Shown here: one piece after another, positions 7,996-16,328 of the stretch
Layout of the letters: every line of letters starts with the position of its first letter
Position numbering within the stretch: the stretch's first letter is position 1
DNA from: a bacterium
GTDB taxonomy: Bacteria; ARS69
Direction of reading: 5' to 3'
Assembly: GCA_025774805.1 (NCBI GenBank)
Contig: JALGZR010000016.1
Span: 1-59,513 of the forward strand
DNA: 59,513 nt
Notes under the pieces: model-generated
Database searches by the model: none
Told to the model about the DNA's origin: nothing
What the model saw: only the letters and a program-made list of their open reading frames with translations
Translations under genes and position numbers: made by a program

Positions 7996-9146
7996 ATTCC
8001 ATGAAGCGCGCGGGCCGCACGCTGCGAACCGTGCACCCGCGACCGGATCGAATCCTCCGTATTCTCATTCTCGGCGGCACGAAGTTCCTGGGGCGGCACA
8101 TCGTCGAGGCGGTCCTCGCCCGCGGCCATCAACCGACCCTTTTTCATCGCGGGAAGACGAACCCCGGTCTCTACCCCGGCATCCCGAGAATCCTCGGGAA
8201 CCGGGACGGGGGTCTCGGGGCCCTGCGCGACGAGACCTGGGACGCCGTGGTCGACACCAGTGGGTACTTTCCGCGCATCGTCCGCGCCTCCGCTCGGCGG
8301 CTGGCGGGGATCGTCGATCACTACACGTTCATCTCCTCGGCTTCGGTCTACGCGGCGTTCCCGCCCGAGGGCGTCGACGAGAATGCCCCGACCGGGACTC
8401 TCGAGAATCCGACCGTGGAGAAGATCACCGCCGAAACCTACGGCCCGCTCAAGGCCCTCTGCGAGGGAGTCATCGAGGAGGCGTTCCCACAGCGATCGCT
8501 CATCGTCCGGGCGGGACTGATCGTGGGCCCGCACGACCCCAGCGACCGCTTCACCTACTGGCCGGCGCGCGTGATGCGAGGCGGCCGGATCGCCGCTCCC
8601 GGGGCCCCCGAACGTCCGGTCCAGTTCATCCACGCGCGGGACCTCGCGAACTGGATCGTCCGATCGGTGGAGGAGAGACGGTCCGGCGTGTTCAACGCGA
8701 CGGGTCCGGCCGGTCCGCTCTCCTTCGCGGAGTTCCTCGATGTCTGCGCGAGCGAGATCCGCGACGTCCTCACCGACACGCGGCGGCTCCGTGGCGTCGA
8801 TTGGATGGGCGGCTCCGCTCGCACCCCGACATCCGGTCCCGCGGAGTTCCGGGAGGCGCGGTTCATCTGGATCCCGGACGAATTCCTGAGGGAGCAAGAC
8901 GTCCCGGTGTTCACGGGACTGCCCCTCTGGATTCCCGACGAGGGAGAGGACCGTGGCTTTCTCCGTCTCGACTGCCGGAAGGCGCGGGGCGCGGGGCTGG
9001 CGATTCGTCCGGTGGCCGACACGGTACGGGAGACGCTGGCCTGGCACCTTACGCGTTCCCGGCGCCGGCCGCTGGCGGCGGGCCTGACGGCGGAACAGGA
9101 GGCGGATCTCCTGGCGGCGTGGGAGCAGCGGATCCTGCCGGCTTAG
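7992..9146 (+). CDS. NAD-dependent epimerase/dehydratase (extended SDR)
   Basis: The 384-residue protein starts at 7992, again with a 4-nt ATGA overlap. After a short basic leader there is the Rossmann motif ILGGTKFLGRHIVEA, then FISSASVYA and ETYGPLK with the Tyr/Lys catalytic pair (YxxxK), a binding loop FIHARDLANWIV and a C-terminal substrate-binding half. The architecture matches the SDR subgroup that includes mRNA-binding-like and reductase-like epimerases. The substrate cannot be told from sequence. It is the last gene of the operon, and its stop is 57 bp before a CTAG-flanked miniature element. Confidence 0.85.
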   Translation: MNSMKRAGRTLRTVHPRPDRILRILILGGTKFLGRHIVEAVLARGHQPTLFHRGKTNPGLYPGIPRILGNRDGGLGALRDETWDAVVDTSGYFPRIVRASARRLAGIVDHYTFISSASVYAAFPPEGVDENAPTGTLENPTVEKITAETYGPLKALCEGVIEEAFPQRSLIVRAGLIVGPHDPSDRFTYWPARVMRGGRIAAPGAPERPVQFIHARDLANWIVRSVEERRSGVFNATGPAGPLSFAEFLDVCASEIRDVLTDTRRLRGVDWMGGSARTPTSGPAEFREARFIWIPDEFLREQDVPVFTGLPLWIPDEGEDRGFLRLDCRKARGAGLAIRPVADTVRETLAWHLTRSRRRPLAAGLTAEQEADLLAAWEQRILPA

Positions 9147-9203
9147 CGCCGCGCGCCCATGACGACCGGCTCGCGGCGGATGCTGCCGGCCTGACAAATG
9201 GAG

Positions 9204-9289
9204 CTAGCCTGCAAATCTCACCAGGCTCGTCGTGAGGCTGCGGATAGTCGTGGCTGCCGCAGCAGAGGCTGGTGAGATATGCAGGCTAG
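9204..9289. mobile_element. Short complete copy of the dispersed miniature element with CTAG flanks
   Basis: The element spans 9208-9285 and is bounded by CTAG at 9204-9207 and 9286-9289. Its ends, CCTGCAAATCTCACCAG and CTGGTGAGATATGCAGG, are inverted repeats with one mismatch. Internally it matches the first 50 bp or so of the long copy at 53527, then jumps to the last 30 bp, so it is an internally deleted version. The right-hand CTAG supplies the TAG stop of the convergent glycosyltransferase gene at 9286. This copy defines the element ends and the probable 4-bp target duplication. Confidence 0.85.
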
Positions 9290-10425
9290 GCCTCCGCCAA
9301 GATCTCCCGGTACGCATCGACGGTCTTTTGGGCGATGCGGTCCAGGTCGAACTCCTCGCGACCGACCTCCCGTGCCCTCACCGCCAGGCGATTCCTCAGA
9401 TCCCGGTCGCGGAGAATCGCGACGACCCGTTCGGCCAGGGCGTCGACGTCCCCGATCGGGCGGACGTACCCCGTCTCCCCTTCTCGGACCATGTACGGAA
9501 TGCCCCCGGCGTCGGTGCCGACGACCGGGATCCCCGCGGCACAGGCCTCGCCGATCGCGATGGGCGCCGTCTCCTCCAGCGACGTCAGCAGGAGAAGAGA
9601 GGCCTTCCGGTACTCGTCGTGGAGCCGCTCATCGGGAACCAGACCGAGAATCTTCACGCTTCGGCCGAGACCGCGCGCCTCCACGAAATCCGCCACCTCC
9701 CGGTCGAGCGGCGTGCGCGAAGGCGGTCCGAGAAGGTGCATGTTGGTGTCAGGCACCTCCTCGAGCACACGCTCCAGGACCCGGACCGCGGTGAGCGGAT
9801 CTTTCCGGTGGCGGATCCCCCCGACCACGAGCACGTGAGGTCCCGCGGGGTCATTCCGGATCTCGAAGATCTCCTCGCCGATCGGGTTGTTCACGACGAA
9901 CTCACGATAGCTCCTCTCGGACGGCAGCATCCGGGCGGCGTACCCCGACGTGATGAAGACGTATCGGGCGCGCCGGATCTGTTCGAGATGGCGGCGAGCC
10001 CGGATCTTTCCCCGGGCTTCCTTGATCCACGACCGATGGTGAATGCTCGCCTCTTTCCACGTGATCCCGTGGAGAGTCACCGCGTACGGGCGCCCCGACG
10101 TCTCCGCCCCCGCGGTCGTCAGCCCGAGTCCCTGGGCGTGAACGACGTCCGGCTCGATCTCGTCGAGGACCGCGCGGATCTTGCGCTGCTCCGCCCACGC
10201 GTTCGTGAGCAACGTGAATCGACCGGAGGTCGAGAGGAAGTGAACGGTTGCGCCATCTCGCATCTCGACGGCGTCGCGCACGACGTCGGGTTGACAGCAG
10301 ATCACGTGGAGGTCGACGTCGGGTTGTCGGGCGAGCCCCCGGGCCAGATAGTGCGCGACCGCGGTCACGCCTCCGGGGACGAAGCGAGGATCGACCGGGT
10401 AGTGGCAGGTCAGGGCGACCCGCAC
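9286..10425 (-). CDS. GT4-type glycosyltransferase
   Basis: This is a 379-residue GT-B enzyme. The GTG start at 10425 has GGAGG six bases upstream and begins VRVALTCHYPVDPRFVPGG with the glycine loop of family 4 enzymes. The C-terminal nucleotide-sugar site shows VLVVGGIRHRKDP, LLLLTSLEETAPIAIGEA and GIPVVGTDAGGIPYMV, with the E-x7-E-like region typical of GT4. It overlaps the upstream epimerase gene by 16 nt, so the two are co-transcribed and probably act on a surface polysaccharide or glycan. Its stop codon lies inside the CTAG flank of the element at 9204-9289. Confidence 0.9.
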   Translation of the reverse strand: MRVALTCHYPVDPRFVPGGVTAVAHYLARGLARQPDVDLHVICCQPDVVRDAVEMRDGATVHFLSTSGRFTLLTNAWAEQRKIRAVLDEIEPDVVHAQGLGLTTAGAETSGRPYAVTLHGITWKEASIHHRSWIKEARGKIRARRHLEQIRRARYVFITSGYAARMLPSERSYREFVVNNPIGEEIFEIRNDPAGPHVLVVGGIRHRKDPLTAVRVLERVLEEVPDTNMHLLGPPSRTPLDREVADFVEARGLGRSVKILGLVPDERLHDEYRKASLLLLTSLEETAPIAIGEACAAGIPVVGTDAGGIPYMVREGETGYVRPIGDVDALAERVVAILRDRDLRNRLAVRAREVGREEFDLDRIAQKTVDAYREILAEA

Positions 10426-11426
10426 GTCGATCCTCCCCCCGATCGGGTGCTCGACCGGGCACGGGCCCAGGGAGGGGAGTACTCCTCGGCGTGCCAGTCG
10501 ATGAGTCGACGGAGGCCTTTCTCCAGCCCCACCTCGATCTCGTACCCGATTCCTTGCAGGCGGCCGATGTCTCCGCACAGCCGCTGGATGTCCCCCTTCC
10601 AGCTCTCTCCGGTGTAGATGATCTCGGGGGGATCGATTCCGAGCAGCTCGATGATCAGGGCGGCGACCTCTCGGATGCTGATCGTTCGGGTCCCGCCGAT
10701 GTTGTAGACGTTGTCCCGCGCGTCCGGGTGCACCCCCACGAGAAGGAACGCGGTCACCGTATCGGCGACGTAGTTGTAGGTGCGGACCTGGTCCCCCGAG
10801 CCGAGGATCTCGAGACGGCTCGAATTCTTGCGGAGCTTCTCGAGGAGGTCGAACATCACGTACTTCCGCTGCCGGGGGCCGAACGTGTTGAAGATCCTCA
10901 CCGTTCGGCGATCGAGCCCGAAGCACCGGCAGTAGCTGGCCACGAGATGCTCGCCGGCGAGCTTCGTGCCGGCGTAGGGCGAGATGGGGGTTCGGGGATG
11001 GTCCTCGTCCATGGCCGGGGTGCGAGGCTCTCCGTAGACCGCCGCGGAGGAGGTGAAGATCAGGGGACCGGCTCCGGTACGTCGGATCGACTCCAGAATG
11101 CGGTGCGTGCCGACGACGTTCGACTCGAAGTCGACGTCGGGCCGCTCCACCGACCGGGGCACCGAGGCGTTCGCTCCCAGATGGAAGACGAAGTCACAGC
11201 CCCCGACCACGTCGTCCAGTCCGCCCGGATCCGCCACCGACCGGTGGATGAAATCGATCCGATTCTCCGAAAGCCTCAGATTGTCGAGATCGCCGTCGGA
11301 GAGATCGTCGAGGGCCCGGACCCGGGTGCCCAGCTCGACGAGCCGGTCGACGAGGTGGGAGCCGACGAACCCGGCCGCTCCGGTCACGAGAACCGTCTTG
11401 TCAGCGTATTCGGCGGTGAAGTTCAC
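10410..11426 (-). CDS. UDP-sugar 4-epimerase-like NAD-dependent epimerase
   Basis: This is a 338-residue extended SDR. The motif TVLVTGAAGFVGSHLVDRL binds NAD, FHLGANASVPRSVERP matches the GalE-type loop, and the catalytic set is FTSSAAVYG with SPYAGTKLAGEH (Tyr-x3-Lys). The region RTVRIFNTFGPRQ is typical of UDP-glucose/UDP-glucuronate epimerases. The start is GTG at 11426; its ribosome site is weak. It is the first gene of a minus-strand pair with the GT4 enzyme and probably makes the nucleotide sugar used by it. The exact sugar is not resolvable. Confidence 0.9.
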   Translation of the reverse strand: MNFTAEYADKTVLVTGAAGFVGSHLVDRLVELGTRVRALDDLSDGDLDNLRLSENRIDFIHRSVADPGGLDDVVGGCDFVFHLGANASVPRSVERPDVDFESNVVGTHRILESIRRTGAGPLIFTSSAAVYGEPRTPAMDEDHPRTPISPYAGTKLAGEHLVASYCRCFGLDRRTVRIFNTFGPRQRKYVMFDLLEKLRKNSSRLEILGSGDQVRTYNYVADTVTAFLLVGVHPDARDNVYNIGGTRTISIREVAALIIELLGIDPPEIIYTGESWKGDIQRLCGDIGRLQGIGYEIEVGLEKGLRRLIDWHAEEYSPPWARARSSTRSGGGSTCGSP

Positions 11427-11761
11427 GAGAAGAGGCTCGATTCACGGGCTAGAGGCGAAGCCGACTTTCCGCCGGGTGGATGGAGGTTCCAGTTTCCCAT
11501 TCTATCATTCTCGAAAAGGGCCGATCAACCGGGACCTGTCGAAAGGCCAGAGCGGACGACCTCGGGAGGCGACCGGGCGCGGTGGGGATTTCTCTGCGGT
11601 CAGGACCGCCGGACCGTATACAATCGCGAGACTGGCGCGACACCGGTCCGACCGACTCGTTGCGACCGATCGCCTCGGAGGCGAGGAGTCGGAGGCGGAG
11701 CCCGACGTGGAGTCCCCGAAGCGACTCGCCTCCGAGACCCGCACCCGAAAGGAGCCGTCCC
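11427..11761. other. Divergent intergenic region, no gene seen
   Basis: This lies between the start of the epimerase operon and the FKBP gene. A TATACAAT sequence at 11617-11624 could be a -10 element for the FKBP gene, but there is no convincing -35 box. An inverted repeat of the type CGCCTCGGAGGCG occurs near 11669-11681. I see no supportable ORF. Confidence 0.4.
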
Positions 11762-12151
11762 ATCGCCGAGACCTCTCCCGAGGGTCCTCCCACACTGCCG
11801 CCCGGCCTGGAGACCCAGAGGACCGACAGCGGCCTGGAGTACCTGGACGTCGAATCGGGCGCGGGAAAGGCGGCACGGAAGGGCTCCCGCGTGCAGATCC
11901 ACTGTCGAGGTTGGCTCACGAACGGCACGCTCGTGGATGATACGCGAGCCCGGCAGGCCCCGGTTCAACTCACCCTCGGCGCGGGAGAGCTGATCACCGG
12001 GTTCGACGAGGGACTCGTCGGAATGCGGGTTGGAGGTCGCCGCCGACTGATCGTCCCATCGGATCTCGCCTTTGGAGCCGAGGGCCACAAGCCCACGATT
12101 CCACCCTACGCGACCCTCATCTACGACGTGGAGATTCTAGCCATCGGCTAG
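11762..12151 (+). CDS. FKBP-type peptidyl-prolyl isomerase
   Basis: The last 110 or so residues form a single FKBP domain: SGLEYLDVESGAGKAARKG, VQIHCRGWL, LTLGAGELITGFDEGLVGM, GGRRRLIVPSDLAFG and IPPYATLIYDVEIL. These include the pocket aromatics and the flap. It would be a cytoplasmic folding catalyst. The start is unclear: there is no ATG, and the best Shine-Dalgarno (AAAGGAG, 11751-11757) sits at proper distance from an ATC codon at 11762, which I use provisionally. An open frame extends upstream to 11480, but that part is Arg/Pro/Ser-rich and unlike protein. Confidence 0.8.
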   Translation: MAETSPEGPPTLPPGLETQRTDSGLEYLDVESGAGKAARKGSRVQIHCRGWLTNGTLVDDTRARQAPVQLTLGAGELITGFDEGLVGMRVGGRRRLIVPSDLAFGAEGHKPTIPPYATLIYDVEILAIG

Positions 12152-12280
12152 CATCTCTCCTTCGGAGGGTCTGGCCGCCGCAAACACAGTAGGGACGCGA
12201 ATTTCCGACCGGAGAGCCGCCTTGCCCCACTGGAGCTACGATTCGGAGCTTTCGGGGGCCGGCGGCGACCCGGGTGCGGT

Positions 12281-12310
12281 TTGACAGCCATTCTCATCAT
12301 TTGTTAATAT
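12281..12310 (+). promoter_or_regulatory. Near-consensus sigma-70 promoter
   Basis: TTGACA at 12281-12286 is followed after 18 bp by TAATAT at 12305-12310. A perfect -35 box and a 5/6 -10 box are striking in this GC-rich DNA. It points to the small secreted protein at 12567 and its overlapping regulator gene, with transcription expected to begin near 12317. Confidence 0.75.
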
Positions 12311-12566
12311 AGGCATGTTCTCGGATGTCCCGCTCCCCTCCCCCCGCATGGGAGCCCTCGGTCCCGCGCGACTCCACTGTACGCGCTCGTTGGCGCTCCC
12401 GGGAAGATCAAATGGCGGCTGAGATCCCCGCAAGTCCGCCGAGCCCGACTCCTTCGAGTGATTCTCGACAAGGGGCCGTGCCGATCTGCCGACATCCTCA
12501 GTGGACTCGCACCCATTGTCGTCCCCCCAGGATGTTCGAATCCGACGCAGAAAGGCGGAAAGCCGT
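12311..12566 (+). other. Long 5' leader before the small secreted protein gene
   Basis: About 250 nt separate the predicted transcription start from the ATG at 12567. I recognise no riboswitch or leader class. Open frames crossing it are of low-complexity composition and lack good starts. It may fold, since it is GC-rich with several short inverted repeats. The AAAGGCGG ribosome site lies just before the ATG. The region 12152-12280 upstream of the promoter shows nothing else. Confidence 0.4.
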
Positions 12567-12869
12567 ATGCACTTGACCGGACACATCAAGACCCTTTCGT
12601 TGACCCTCTTACTCCTGATCGGGATCTCCCTGGTCAATCCTCCGGTCATCGAGGCGCAAGATACCCGCTCGGAATACTCGGCGATCGTGGACGGCGAGCC
12701 GACCGACCCCGTGGACGCCCTGTCGCTTCTGGAGGCCGAGGAATACGAGAACTATGGATTCGACACGACCGTTCCGGAAGACGAGGACGCCTTCATCGAG
12801 TGGTTCGAAGCGCTTTTGGATCTGCTCTGTCATCTGGGTCTCATTCTGAACGAGGAGTCCGGTTCATGA
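12567..12869 (+). CDS. Small secreted, strongly acidic protein (candidate signalling peptide precursor)
   Basis: This is a 100-residue protein that I do not recognise as any family. It has a classic signal peptide: a basic start, a hydrophobic core (LSLTLLLLIGISLV), and a likely cleavage after VIEAQ near residue 31. The mature 69 residues contain about twenty Asp/Glu, a single Arg and no Lys. They end in an amphipathic stretch FIEWFEALLDLLCHLGLIL with one Cys. It follows a strong promoter and overlaps the next gene by 4 nt (ATGA), so the two are translationally coupled. The layout suggests that it works with the TPR/sigma-54 regulator, as a peptide ligand or as an exported effector. That is inference. 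Confidence 0.75.
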   Translation: MHLTGHIKTLSLTLLLLIGISLVNPPVIEAQDTRSEYSAIVDGEPTDPVDALSLLEAEEYENYGFDTTVPEDEDAFIEWFEALLDLLCHLGLILNEESGS

Positions 12870-15313
12870 AGCAGCGGCTCCGAGAGTTGAATCTCGGTGA
12901 TCGCCACCGCAGGGCCGAACTGCATTTCAACCGGGGGATGTTCGCCCCGGCGCGGGACGAGTACGTCGCTCTGATCGAGCGGGCCTCCGGACTGACCGAC
13001 GAGTCGAGCGCCGAACTCCGGTGGCGCCTCGGGATCTGCCTCGCCGCCCTCGGGCAGAGCGAGGAGGCCGAACGCGTGGTGGACGAAGCCCTCGCGCTCC
13101 CGGAGGTCCCAGAGCGGTTCCGCGAGAGACTGAAGGCTCTTCGAGGATTCAGTGCGCTCTCCCGGGGAGACTACGCCCGAGCGCACGAGATCACCCGGTC
13201 CGCCGTCGAGCGCCTGCACGAGTTGAAAGACCCGACCGGGCTGACGATTGCGCTGCGCTGGCACGCTCTGACCTGTCTCCGTCTGGGGGACCTGGAGTCG
13301 GCGTTCGAGTCGGCCTACTGCTCTCTCGCCGAGACGCGTCACGCCGGACTCGAGGCCGAGGCGGGGCACGCGCACGGCATTCTGTGCGTCGCCTTCATCC
13401 AGCGCGCGCAGTACGACACGGCGATCGAGCACGGCAAGGAGGCGCTCTCCGTCGCGACGCGCCTGGGCCACCAATCGGCGATCGTCCGGAACAACCTGCA
13501 CCTCTCGATTGCCTCGCGTCTGGCCGGTGATCTCGATCTGGCCGCGAACTACGCTCTGCGCGCCCTGGCGAGCGCCGAGGAGAGCGACGAGCCCAACCTG
13601 ATCGTCTCCGCCCGCCTGGCCGCGTCCCGGGCGCTGCGCGACTCGGGCCGACTCGACCCGGCCCGCGAGCTCGCCATGGGGGCGCTCGAGATCTCCCGCT
13701 CGGGGGAACGGGAGCGCGACCACATCCTGGTGCTGGAGGACCTGGGAGACCTCGATCGACTCGGAGGACAGATCCGAACCGCTCTCGAAAAGTACCGGGT
13801 CGCCTGGAGAAAGGCCGAGACGATCGCCGCCGAGGGGGATCTCGTCGCCGAGCTCGGCTGGCGCATCGGCGCCTCGCTTCTCGAACTGGGGGACGCGGAA
13901 GGGGCGGGCGCCTGGATCGAGAAGAGTCTCGTCGTCTGCGAGAAGGCGGGCGAGCGCAAGGAGCACACGCTGGCCCTGCGCACGCGGGCCCTCTGGCACG
14001 CCCGGTCGGGGCGACAGGCGGAGGCCCGGAGCGATCTCGAGGAGAGCCTCACCGCGCTCGAGTCCCTCAACGTTCCGTACGAGCAGGCCTGGACCCATCT
14101 CGCCTTCGACACCGTACTCGCCGCCGATGAAGGCGACTCGCCCACCGTTCACTCCGAGAGGCGAAGGCATCTGAGCTGCGCCCGCCGGCTCTTCGAGCGC
14201 ATCGGCGCGATCCACGGACTGGAGATGTGCCGGCAGGCGGAGGCCGCCCTGGCCGGGTCCGACACGATCGACGGCCCGCCGGGCGGCGACCGGGATAGGG
14301 GCCGAAGGGGCACCCCGGCCCTGGACATCGAGTGGCCTTCCCGCGCGTTCCGGGCCGCGCTCGAGGACTGCCGCAAGCTCGGCCCGACGAGCCTCCCGAT
14401 CCTGCTCGTCGGCGAGACAGGCACCGGAAAGACGCTTCTCGCCGAGGCCCTGGACCAGCTCGGCCATGGCGGGCGGGAAGGCGGGTTCTTCCCCGTGAAC
14501 TGCGCGGCGCTGCCGCACCACCTCCAGGAGTCCGAGCTGTTCGGACACCGCAAGGGAGCGTTCACGGGGGCGGAGCGCGAGCATCCCGGGATCTTCCGGG
14601 AGGCGGGGCGCGGGACGGTGTTCCTCGACGAGATCGACAAGACCTCCCTCGAGTTCCAGGCGAAGCTCCTCCATGTTCTCGACTACCGGGAGATCCGACC
14701 GGTCGGCTCCACGCAACGGGTCCCCGTCGAGGCGCGCATCGTCGGAGCCACGAACCGGGATCTGTTCGCGCTGGTCGAGAAGGGCAAGTTTCTCGAGGAT
14801 CTCCACCACCGCCTCACCTGCGGGATCATCCAGGTGCCCGCCCTGCGCGATCGCGTCGAGGATCTGCGCATGCTCTCCCTCTCTCTGCTCGAGGAGATCT
14901 GCGCGATCGAGCGGACCCCCGTTCCCGAGATCACCGAGGACGGCTGGCGCCTTCTCACCACCCACGACTGGCCGGGCAACGTCCGCGAGCTGAAGTCGCT
15001 GCTGCACCGGGCCGTGGCGCTCAATCGCGGATCCTCGACGTTGAGCGCCGAGATCATCCTGGACAGCGCACCGCTGGGCTCCACCCTCCGGGGCCAGGAC
15101 GGTCGGGAGGCGTTGAGGGTGACGGCGGGGGCCGGGGCGAGCAGTCTCGCCCAGCGCATGGAGAATGCGGAGCGCGAGGAGATCCTCCGGGCGTTCGAGA
15201 AGGCGGGCGGTGTGCGCAAGAAGGCCGCGGAGATCCTGGGGATCTCCTATCGCGGGTTGGGGAAGAAGATGGCCCGGCTGGGGATCGAGATCTCGAGGCG
15301 GAGGGCGCGCTAG
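12866..15313 (+). CDS. TPR-domain sigma-54-dependent activator
   Basis: This is an 815-residue protein. Residues 10-460 or so are built of TPR-like helical pairs (repeated A-x3-G/L-x2-A-E-A patterns) and replace the usual receiver or PAS sensor. The AAA+ domain has Walker A GETGTGKT at about 516, the sigma-54 contact loop GAFTGA at 564-569, Walker B VFLDEIDK, and GNVRELKSLLHRAV in the C-terminal lid. A Fis-type helix-turn-helix ends the protein (AAEILGISYRGLGKKM). It should open promoters with RpoN in response to something bound by the TPR array. The 4-nt overlap with the secreted peptide gene makes that peptide the prime candidate. Confidence 0.93.
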   Translation: MKQRLRELNLGDRHRRAELHFNRGMFAPARDEYVALIERASGLTDESSAELRWRLGICLAALGQSEEAERVVDEALALPEVPERFRERLKALRGFSALSRGDYARAHEITRSAVERLHELKDPTGLTIALRWHALTCLRLGDLESAFESAYCSLAETRHAGLEAEAGHAHGILCVAFIQRAQYDTAIEHGKEALSVATRLGHQSAIVRNNLHLSIASRLAGDLDLAANYALRALASAEESDEPNLIVSARLAASRALRDSGRLDPARELAMGALEISRSGERERDHILVLEDLGDLDRLGGQIRTALEKYRVAWRKAETIAAEGDLVAELGWRIGASLLELGDAEGAGAWIEKSLVVCEKAGERKEHTLALRTRALWHARSGRQAEARSDLEESLTALESLNVPYEQAWTHLAFDTVLAADEGDSPTVHSERRRHLSCARRLFERIGAIHGLEMCRQAEAALAGSDTIDGPPGGDRDRGRRGTPALDIEWPSRAFRAALEDCRKLGPTSLPILLVGETGTGKTLLAEALDQLGHGGREGGFFPVNCAALPHHLQESELFGHRKGAFTGAEREHPGIFREAGRGTVFLDEIDKTSLEFQAKLLHVLDYREIRPVGSTQRVPVEARIVGATNRDLFALVEKGKFLEDLHHRLTCGIIQVPALRDRVEDLRMLSLSLLEEICAIERTPVPEITEDGWRLLTTHDWPGNVRELKSLLHRAVALNRGSSTLSAEIILDSAPLGSTLRGQDGREALRVTAGAGASSLAQRMENAEREEILRAFEKAGGVRKKAAEILGISYRGLGKKMARLGIEISRRRAR

Positions 15314-15380
15314 CCGGGAGCGGATCGAGCCCCGGCGGACCGAGCGTCCCCGGAGATCGGAACCCATCAGAGTGCGGCAC

Positions 15381-15409
15381 GGGCCGGCGTCGAGCCGGTC
15401 CTTTCTTTT
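15381..15409 (+). terminator. Intrinsic terminator after the TPR/sigma-54 activator gene
   Basis: The stem GGGCCGGC/GCCGGTCC (one G-T pair) with a 5-nt loop is followed directly by TTTCTTTT. It lies 68 bp past the stop at 15313 and closes the transcription unit that begins at 12281. Confidence 0.75.
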
Positions 15410-15475
15410 CGTGGTACGCCCGGCCCCGCCGGCGCCGCTCCACCGCAGGCAGGCCCCGTCGACGCGGCCTGTCGA

Positions 15476-16210
15476 CTACCCGGCCACCAGCGCGCGAAAG
15501 TCGTCGACCACCGGGATCCCGTCGGCCAGGGTCGGGGCGTCCTTCGGGTGGAGGGTTCTCACCCGAACCGGAATCGCCTCGGGCACCGCCTCCGCCAGCG
15601 GATTCAGGACGCGCGGGTCGTTGTCCACGATCAGCACGATCGGTCCCTTGTTCCGGATCAACCCGACCGCCTCGACCTTGAACTCCACGTCGTTCATCTC
15701 CGCGGCCGGCTTCATGAGAAGATGGGTCCGAATCGTTCCCAGCGGGAAGCCCGCGTCCAGGAGAGAAGAGCAGGTGCCAAGAACCATTTCCGGAACGTGG
15801 CGGCCCGTGAGATAGTTGAGCTCCGCACCTGTCTCCCACCACGTCTTCGCCGCTTCGATCGAGCCGGTGAGCGGCAGATCGTGACCGAGATAGGAGCTGC
15901 CGAAGAAACGGGTCGCCCACGCGTCCCGGAGCCGGAAGAGGACCTCCTCGTCGTGGACCCCCTGACTGCGTAGCGTGTCGACCGGGCTGTACTCGAAGTC
16001 CCCCTCCTCGAGCCCCTCGACCATGCGGGTGATGTCGTCGTCGGGGCCCAGGAGCTCGCGAGTCACTTCGAGGAGGATTCGGTGCGTTCGGGGGACGTTG
16101 TCGAACAGGGTGCCGTCGAGATCGAGGACGATCTGCGGCGGGCGGCCCGCGTCCAGGGCCGCGCGAATGCGCTCGTGGATCCGGCGGGCGAGATCCGGGT
16201 TCGGGGTCAT
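15476..16210 (-). CDS. HAD-superfamily hydrolase
   Basis: This is a 244-residue protein. Motif I is IVLDLDGTLFDN with both catalytic Asp residues, the motif II region is NYLTGRH, and motif IV is IVDNDPRVL; a helical cap lies between motifs I and II. The ATG at 16210 has GGAG upstream. The substrate is unknown. It faces away from the methyltransferase at 16329, with a 118-bp shared upstream region in which I see no clear promoter boxes. Confidence 0.85.
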   Translation of the reverse strand: MTPNPDLARRIHERIRAALDAGRPPQIVLDLDGTLFDNVPRTHRILLEVTRELLGPDDDITRMVEGLEEGDFEYSPVDTLRSQGVHDEEVLFRLRDAWATRFFGSSYLGHDLPLTGSIEAAKTWWETGAELNYLTGRHVPEMVLGTCSSLLDAGFPLGTIRTHLLMKPAAEMNDVEFKVEAVGLIRNKGPIVLIVDNDPRVLNPLAEAVPEAIPVRVRTLHPKDAPTLADGIPVVDDFRALVAG

Positions 16211-16328
16211 GGGGACTCCGGCCTTCGGAAGGACTCTGCGGAGGGGCCCTTTGGAGGGGTATGCCGCCCCCGGCGGGTCGGTGCGCTCGACTTCGGCCCG
16301 CAGTCTATCAGAGAGGGATGAGAGAGGC

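Noticed and set aside
12181-12235. AAACACAGTAGGGACGCGAA, slightly like a c-di-GMP riboswitch core
   Set aside because: The paired stems and tetraloop of the GEMM class are not present, and it lies upstream of the strong promoter.
12533-12560. TTCGAATCC sequence reminiscent of a tRNA T-loop
   Set aside because: No acceptor, D or anticodon stems can be formed around it, and no CCA-adjacent stem follows.
12830-15367. An 845-residue minus-strand open frame opposite the TPR/sigma-54 activator
   Set aside because: It is the antisense shadow of a gene with clear AAA+ motifs, with no family resemblance of its own.
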